This document shows positions 60,694 to 64,000 of a stretch of DNA of 64,000 bases, piece after piece. Source of the stretch: Polynucleobacter sp. MWH-UH25E (GTDB lineage Bacteria; Pseudomonadota; Gammaproteobacteria; Burkholderiales; Burkholderiaceae); assembly GCF_018687095.1 (NCBI RefSeq), contig NZ_CP061286.1:1240001-1304000 (forward strand), given 5' to 3'. A model generated the notes under the pieces. That model saw nothing but the letters and a program-made list of their open reading frames with translations. It ran no database searches and was not told the DNA's origin. The position numbers and the translations under genes were made by a program. Position 1 is the first letter of the stretch. Each line of letters opens with the position of its first letter.

Positions 60694-62109
60694 ATGACGA
60701 AAACCGTCGCTGATGTGATGAAGTTAGTTAAAGAGAAAGAATGTACTTTCGTTGATTTCCGCTTTGTTGATACAAAGGGTAAAGAACAACACACAACAGT
60801 ACCTATTTCTGCTTTTGACGAAGACAAATTTGAGAGCGGTCATGCATTTGACGGTTCATCTATCGCTGGTTGGAAGGGTATTGAAGCTTCCGACATGTTG
60901 TTAATGCCAGATCCGACAGCTGCTTACATTGATCCATTCTATGAAGAGCCAACTTTGGTTCTCACTTGTGACGTGATCGAGCCATCTGATGGTAAAGGTT
61001 ACGATCGTGATCCACGTTCAATCGCGAAACGCGCTGAAGCATATTTGAAGAGTTCAGGTTTAGGCGATGCTGCTTACTTTGGTCCAGAGCCAGAGTTCTT
61101 TATTTTTGATGGCGTTCGTTGGGGTGCTGACATGCAGGGTTGCTTCGTGAAGATTGATTCCGAAGAGGCTCCTTGGTCATCTGGTGCTGAAATCGAAGGC
61201 GGCAATACCGGTCACCGTCCAGGTAAAAAAGGCGGCTACTTCCCAGTTGCTCCTGTAGATACATTCCAGGATATGCGTTCTGAAATGTGTTTGATTCTTG
61301 AATCTTTAGGTATTCCAGTTGAAGTGCATCACCATGAAGTTGCTGGCCAAGGTCAGAACGAATTGGGTACTAAGTTCAGCACATTGGTTCAGCGTGCTGA
61401 CTGGACTATCTGGCAAAAGTATGTGATTCAGAACGTTGCTCACGCTTATGGCAAGACAGCAACATTCATGCCTAAGCCAGTAGTTGGTGATAACGGTTCT
61501 GGTATGCACGTTCACCAATCTGTTTGGAAGAATGGTGAGAACTTGTTTGCTGGTAATGGTTATGCTGGTTTGTCAGAGTTTGCTCTCTACTACATCGGCG
61601 GTATCATCAAGCACGCTCGCGCATTGAATGCGATTACTAACCCAGGTACAAACTCATACAAGCGTTTGGTTCCAGGTTTTGAAGCTCCAGTTAAATTGGC
61701 TTACTCTGCACGTAACCGTTCTGCTTCTATTCGTATTCCACACGTTTCAAATCCTAAGGGTCGTCGTATTGAGACTCGCTTCCCAGATCCATTGGCTAAC
61801 CCATACTTGGCATTCTCTGCCTTGTTGATGGCTGGTTTGGATGGCGTACAGAACAAGATTCACCCAGGCGAAGCTGCGGATAAGAACTTGTATGACTTGC
61901 CACCAGAAGAAGATGCAAAGATCCCAACCGTTTGCCACAGCTTGGATCAAGCTTTGGAAGCCTTGGACAAAGATCGTGAGTTCTTGACTCGTGGCGGTGT
62001 ATTTACAAATTCAATGCTCGACGCATACATCGCGTTGAAGAATGAGGATGTCACACGTTTCCGTATGACTACTCATCCAGTTGAATTTGATATGTACTAC
62101 TCCCTGTAA
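60694..62109 (+). CDS. glnA: Glutamine synthetase type I
   Basis: This is the central ammonium-assimilating enzyme (glutamate + NH3 + ATP), a dodecamer; 471 aa. KFESGHAFDGSSIAGWKGI, GPEPEFFIFD, VEVHHHEVAGQGQNE and NGSGMHVHQSVWK are the catalytic and metal blocks. The adenylylation loop NLYDLPPEEDAK keeps the regulated tyrosine, so GlnE control is expected. Codons are strongly biased to abundant ones, suggesting high expression. It is followed after 14 bp by ntrB and by an intrinsic terminator within ntrB. Confidence 0.98.
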   Translation: MTKTVADVMKLVKEKECTFVDFRFVDTKGKEQHTTVPISAFDEDKFESGHAFDGSSIAGWKGIEASDMLLMPDPTAAYIDPFYEEPTLVLTCDVIEPSDGKGYDRDPRSIAKRAEAYLKSSGLGDAAYFGPEPEFFIFDGVRWGADMQGCFVKIDSEEAPWSSGAEIEGGNTGHRPGKKGGYFPVAPVDTFQDMRSEMCLILESLGIPVEVHHHEVAGQGQNELGTKFSTLVQRADWTIWQKYVIQNVAHAYGKTATFMPKPVVGDNGSGMHVHQSVWKNGENLFAGNGYAGLSEFALYYIGGIIKHARALNAITNPGTNSYKRLVPGFEAPVKLAYSARNRSASIRIPHVSNPKGRRIETRFPDPLANPYLAFSALLMAGLDGVQNKIHPGEAADKNLYDLPPEEDAKIPTVCHSLDQALEALDKDREFLTRGGVFTNSMLDAYIALKNEDVTRFRMTTHPVEFDMYYSL

Positions 62110-62123
62110 GCGAAGGAGAGAAC

Positions 62124-63257
62124 TTGAGCGCAGGTTTGTTGCGCAATTCGTTCAAGGGAGCAGCTTCGGCTGCTCCTTTTTTTCCGACATTGCTCGATCA
62201 GATGCCCAATGCCATCGTGGTATTTGAGGCTGAGAACCAACAATTGGTTTATGTGAACCCCGCTGCGGAATCCGCGCTGGATCTGTCACGTAAGTCGCTT
62301 GAGGGTCAATCTGTGCATGATTTATTTGGCGATAACCAAGCTCTTAACAGCATGATCAATGACATTAAGCAAGGTCATGTGATGGCTCAGCGCCAAGAGA
62401 TGGTATTGCATTCATTACCAGGCAGCATTCATCAGGACTCTATTCCTGCGCATGTAGTAATTGCGGCATTGGAAGATCCCGCATTGATCATGATGGAGTG
62501 GTTTCCGATTGATCAGCAGCTCCGAAGCGAACGCGATGAACGCGTGACGCAGCAAGTAGAGGCAAATAAGCAATTGATGCGCAATCTGGCGCATGAGATT
62601 AAAAATCCATTAGGCGGTATTCGTGGAGCAGCTCAACTCTTGGAATTTGAGTTACCAGAGAAAGGCTTGCGTGAATACACTCAAGTCATTATTAAAGAGT
62701 CTGATCGGCTTCAGACCTTAGTTGATCGGTTATTAGCCCCACATCGCAAAGCGCATGTAGTTGAGTCGTTTAATGTGCATGAGGCATTAGAGCGTGTACG
62801 TAGCCTGGTGTTAGCTGAGTTTCCTAAAGGTTTACGAATTGTTCGTAACTATGACACCAGCTTGCCTGAGGTGATGGGTGACCGTGAGCAGTTAATTCAG
62901 GCCGTTCTGAATATTGTGCATAACGCAGCTCAAGCTCTATCCGAAGAGATTAGTCAGGGTACTGCGCAAATAGAATTAAAAACCCGAGTTGCTCGTTCAG
63001 TTACGATCGCAAAGCAACGTTATAAGTTAGCGATGGACTTGCATGTCATCGATAACGGGCCCGGTATTCCAAAAGAAATTATTGATCGTATCTTCTTCCC
63101 CTTAGTTTCAGGACGTGAAGGGGGTAGCGGCTTAGGTCTTACTTTGGCGCAAACATTTGTTCAGCAACATCAAGGCTATATCGCCTGCGATAGTCGTCCT
63201 GGACGAACCGATTTTCATATTCAAATTCCATACCGTAAACGGGAGAGGGCATCATGA
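62124..63257 (+). CDS. glnL: Nitrogen regulation sensor kinase NtrB
   Basis: This soluble histidine kinase/phosphatase, controlled by PII, phosphorylates NtrC; 377 aa. A PAS domain (LLDQMPNAIVVFEAENQQLV onward), the HisKA site RNLAHEIKNPLGGIRGAAQLL and HATPase boxes (VLNIVHNAAQAL, DNGPGIPKEIIDRIFFPLVSGREGGSGLGL) are intact. TTG 62124 has AAGGAG 6 bp upstream and is taken as the start, although a terminator hairpin lies within codons 12-20. ATG 62202 is an alternative that would clip the PAS start. It overlaps ntrC by 4 bp (ATGA). Confidence 0.92.
   Translation: MSAGLLRNSFKGAASAAPFFPTLLDQMPNAIVVFEAENQQLVYVNPAAESALDLSRKSLEGQSVHDLFGDNQALNSMINDIKQGHVMAQRQEMVLHSLPGSIHQDSIPAHVVIAALEDPALIMMEWFPIDQQLRSERDERVTQQVEANKQLMRNLAHEIKNPLGGIRGAAQLLEFELPEKGLREYTQVIIKESDRLQTLVDRLLAPHRKAHVVESFNVHEALERVRSLVLAEFPKGLRIVRNYDTSLPEVMGDREQLIQAVLNIVHNAAQALSEEISQGTAQIELKTRVARSVTIAKQRYKLAMDLHVIDNGPGIPKEIIDRIFFPLVSGREGGSGLGLTLAQTFVQQHQGYIACDSRPGRTDFHIQIPYRKRERAS
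62157..62183 (+). terminator. Intrinsic terminator after glnA, inside the ntrB 5' coding region
   Basis: GGAGCAGC (62157-62164), loop TTCG, GCTGCTCC (62169-62176), then seven T (62177-62183). It is a perfect 8-bp stem with the stable UUCG tetraloop, 33 bp after the ntrB TTG. Confidence 0.9.
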
Positions 63258-64000
63258 AACCAGTCTGGATTGTCGACGACGATCAATCTATTCGTTGGGT
63301 GTTAGAAAAAGCATTGGCGCGAGAGAATGTTCCTTTCAAGAGCTTTTCTAATCCAAATGATGTGCTTAATGCACTAGAGAAAGAAGCTCCACAGGTATTG
63401 ATTTCCGATATTCGGATGCCTCGTGGTAACGGATTGGATTTGCTGCAGCATGTCAAAGTCACGCACCCTCATTTGCCGGTGATCATCATGACAGCTTATT
63501 CAGATCTGGATTCTGCTGTTTCTTCCTTTCAGGGTGGTGCATTTGAGTATCTAACAAAGCCATTTGATGTCGAGAAGGCAGTTGAGCTAATTCATCGCGC
63601 AGTAGAGCAGGGGGTTAGGGGTGATGCCAGCGCTAGAGAGGCGGTAGGCTGGAGGCAGGACTCCACTGAAATTATCGGACAAGCTCCTGCGATGCAAGAG
63701 TTGTTTCGTGCCATTGGGCGTTTAGCGCAGTCACACGCGACCGTATTGATCACTGGAGAGTCGGGTTCGGGTAAAGAGTTGGTAGCCCAAGCTTTGCATC
63801 GACATAGTCCGCGCGCAAAAGGACCATTTGTATCCTTGAGCACCTCAGCTGTACCAAAGGATTTATTGGAATCAGAGTTATTTGGCCATGAGCGTGGTGC
63901 TTTCCCAGGGGCACAGACCTTGCGTCGTGGTCGGTTAGAGCAAGCTGATGGTGGGACATTATTTTTGGGTGAGATTGGCGACTTACCGTTTGATCTTCAA
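63254..64000 (+). CDS. glnG: Response regulator NtrC, degenerate sigma-54 interaction motifs (3' end outside window)
   Basis: The first 249 codons of the nitrogen regulator are visible. The receiver domain is intact: acidic pocket VDDDQS, phospho-Asp in LISDIRMPRG, TAYSD and TKPFD. The AAA+ domain has Walker A GESGSGKE and ESELFGHERGAF, but the sigma-54 contact loop reads GAFPGA instead of GAFTGA, and Walker B reads LFLGEIGD instead of LFLDEIGD. Both changes need only one base each. ATP hydrolysis and sigma-54 activation are therefore doubtful; it may act as a sigma-70 regulator, as reported for Rhodobacter capsulatus NtrC. The DNA-binding end is not in the window. Confidence 0.93.
   Translation, partial: MKPVWIVDDDQSIRWVLEKALARENVPFKSFSNPNDVLNALEKEAPQVLISDIRMPRGNGLDLLQHVKVTHPHLPVIIMTAYSDLDSAVSSFQGGAFEYLTKPFDVEKAVELIHRAVEQGVRGDASAREAVGWRQDSTEIIGQAPAMQELFRAIGRLAQSHATVLITGESGSGKELVAQALHRHSPRAKGPFVSLSTSAVPKDLLESELFGHERGAFPGAQTLRRGRLEQADGGTLFLGEIGDLPFDLQ

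Overview
The window is chromosomal DNA from a free-living betaproteobacterium. Protein wording, moderate AT-richness, very short spacers and gene order (ndk-rlmN-ispG-hisS-yfgM-bamB-der-hfq-hflX-hflK-hflC-hisZ-purA; surE-pcm-nlpD; ffs beside dnaX; argA-yggX; glnA-ntrB-ntrC) point to Burkholderiaceae, most likely the compact-genome genus Polynucleobacter. This placement comes from recalled family and synteny knowledge, not a database search. Nearly all of the window is core housekeeping. No phage, IS element or CRISPR array is visible.

Layout. 1-4744: end of a branched-chain-type amino acid ABC transporter (livM partial, livG, livF), followed by an M20 deacylase and an amidase. 4745-5830: HigBA toxin-antitoxin pair with a clear promoter/operator, then 4.5S RNA on the minus strand. 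5830-8521: dnaX-ybaB-recR. 8739-16255: OprB-type porin and a three-gene RND heavy-metal-type efflux operon. 16258-20777: surE-pcm-nlpD, a PolB-like exonuclease and rlmD. 21130-38565: YccA-like membrane protein, then the long ndk-to-purA block, ending with malate synthase G. 38652-44332: the main accessory stretch, with an uncharacterised Cys/His protein, a two-helix channel-like protein, an MFS carrier, a dienelactone hydrolase, a DUF4239-like gene broken by one stop codon, an unrecognised acidic protein and an APC permease. 44399-49821: tRNA-Leu(CAG), rnr, rlmB, a DUF2892 protein, tal and rpiA. 49842-50033: a free-standing candidate small RNA with its own promoter and terminator. 50104-55864: yggX, argA and hrpA. 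55923-60487: secreted propeller, deacetylase, membrane hydroxylase, EI24 protein and molybdopterin-binding protein. 60694-64000: glnA-ntrB-ntrC (ntrC cut by the window end).

The most notable points are as follows. (1) NtrC carries GAFPGA in place of GAFTGA and GE in place of the Walker B DE, suggesting loss of sigma-54 activation. (2) A perfect UUCG-loop intrinsic terminator lies inside the first codons of ntrB. (3) A ~157-nt minus-strand RNA lies between rpiA and yggX. (4) The conserved N-terminus of HflX lies upstream of its first ATG, with a CTG codon as the probable start. (5) Several genes (higB, argA, the 55923 propeller, possibly dnaX) have -10 boxes so close to the start codon that their mRNAs should be leaderless or nearly so. 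(6) rpoS is absent from its usual place after nlpD. (7) A DUF4239-like gene is interrupted by a single in-frame TAA.
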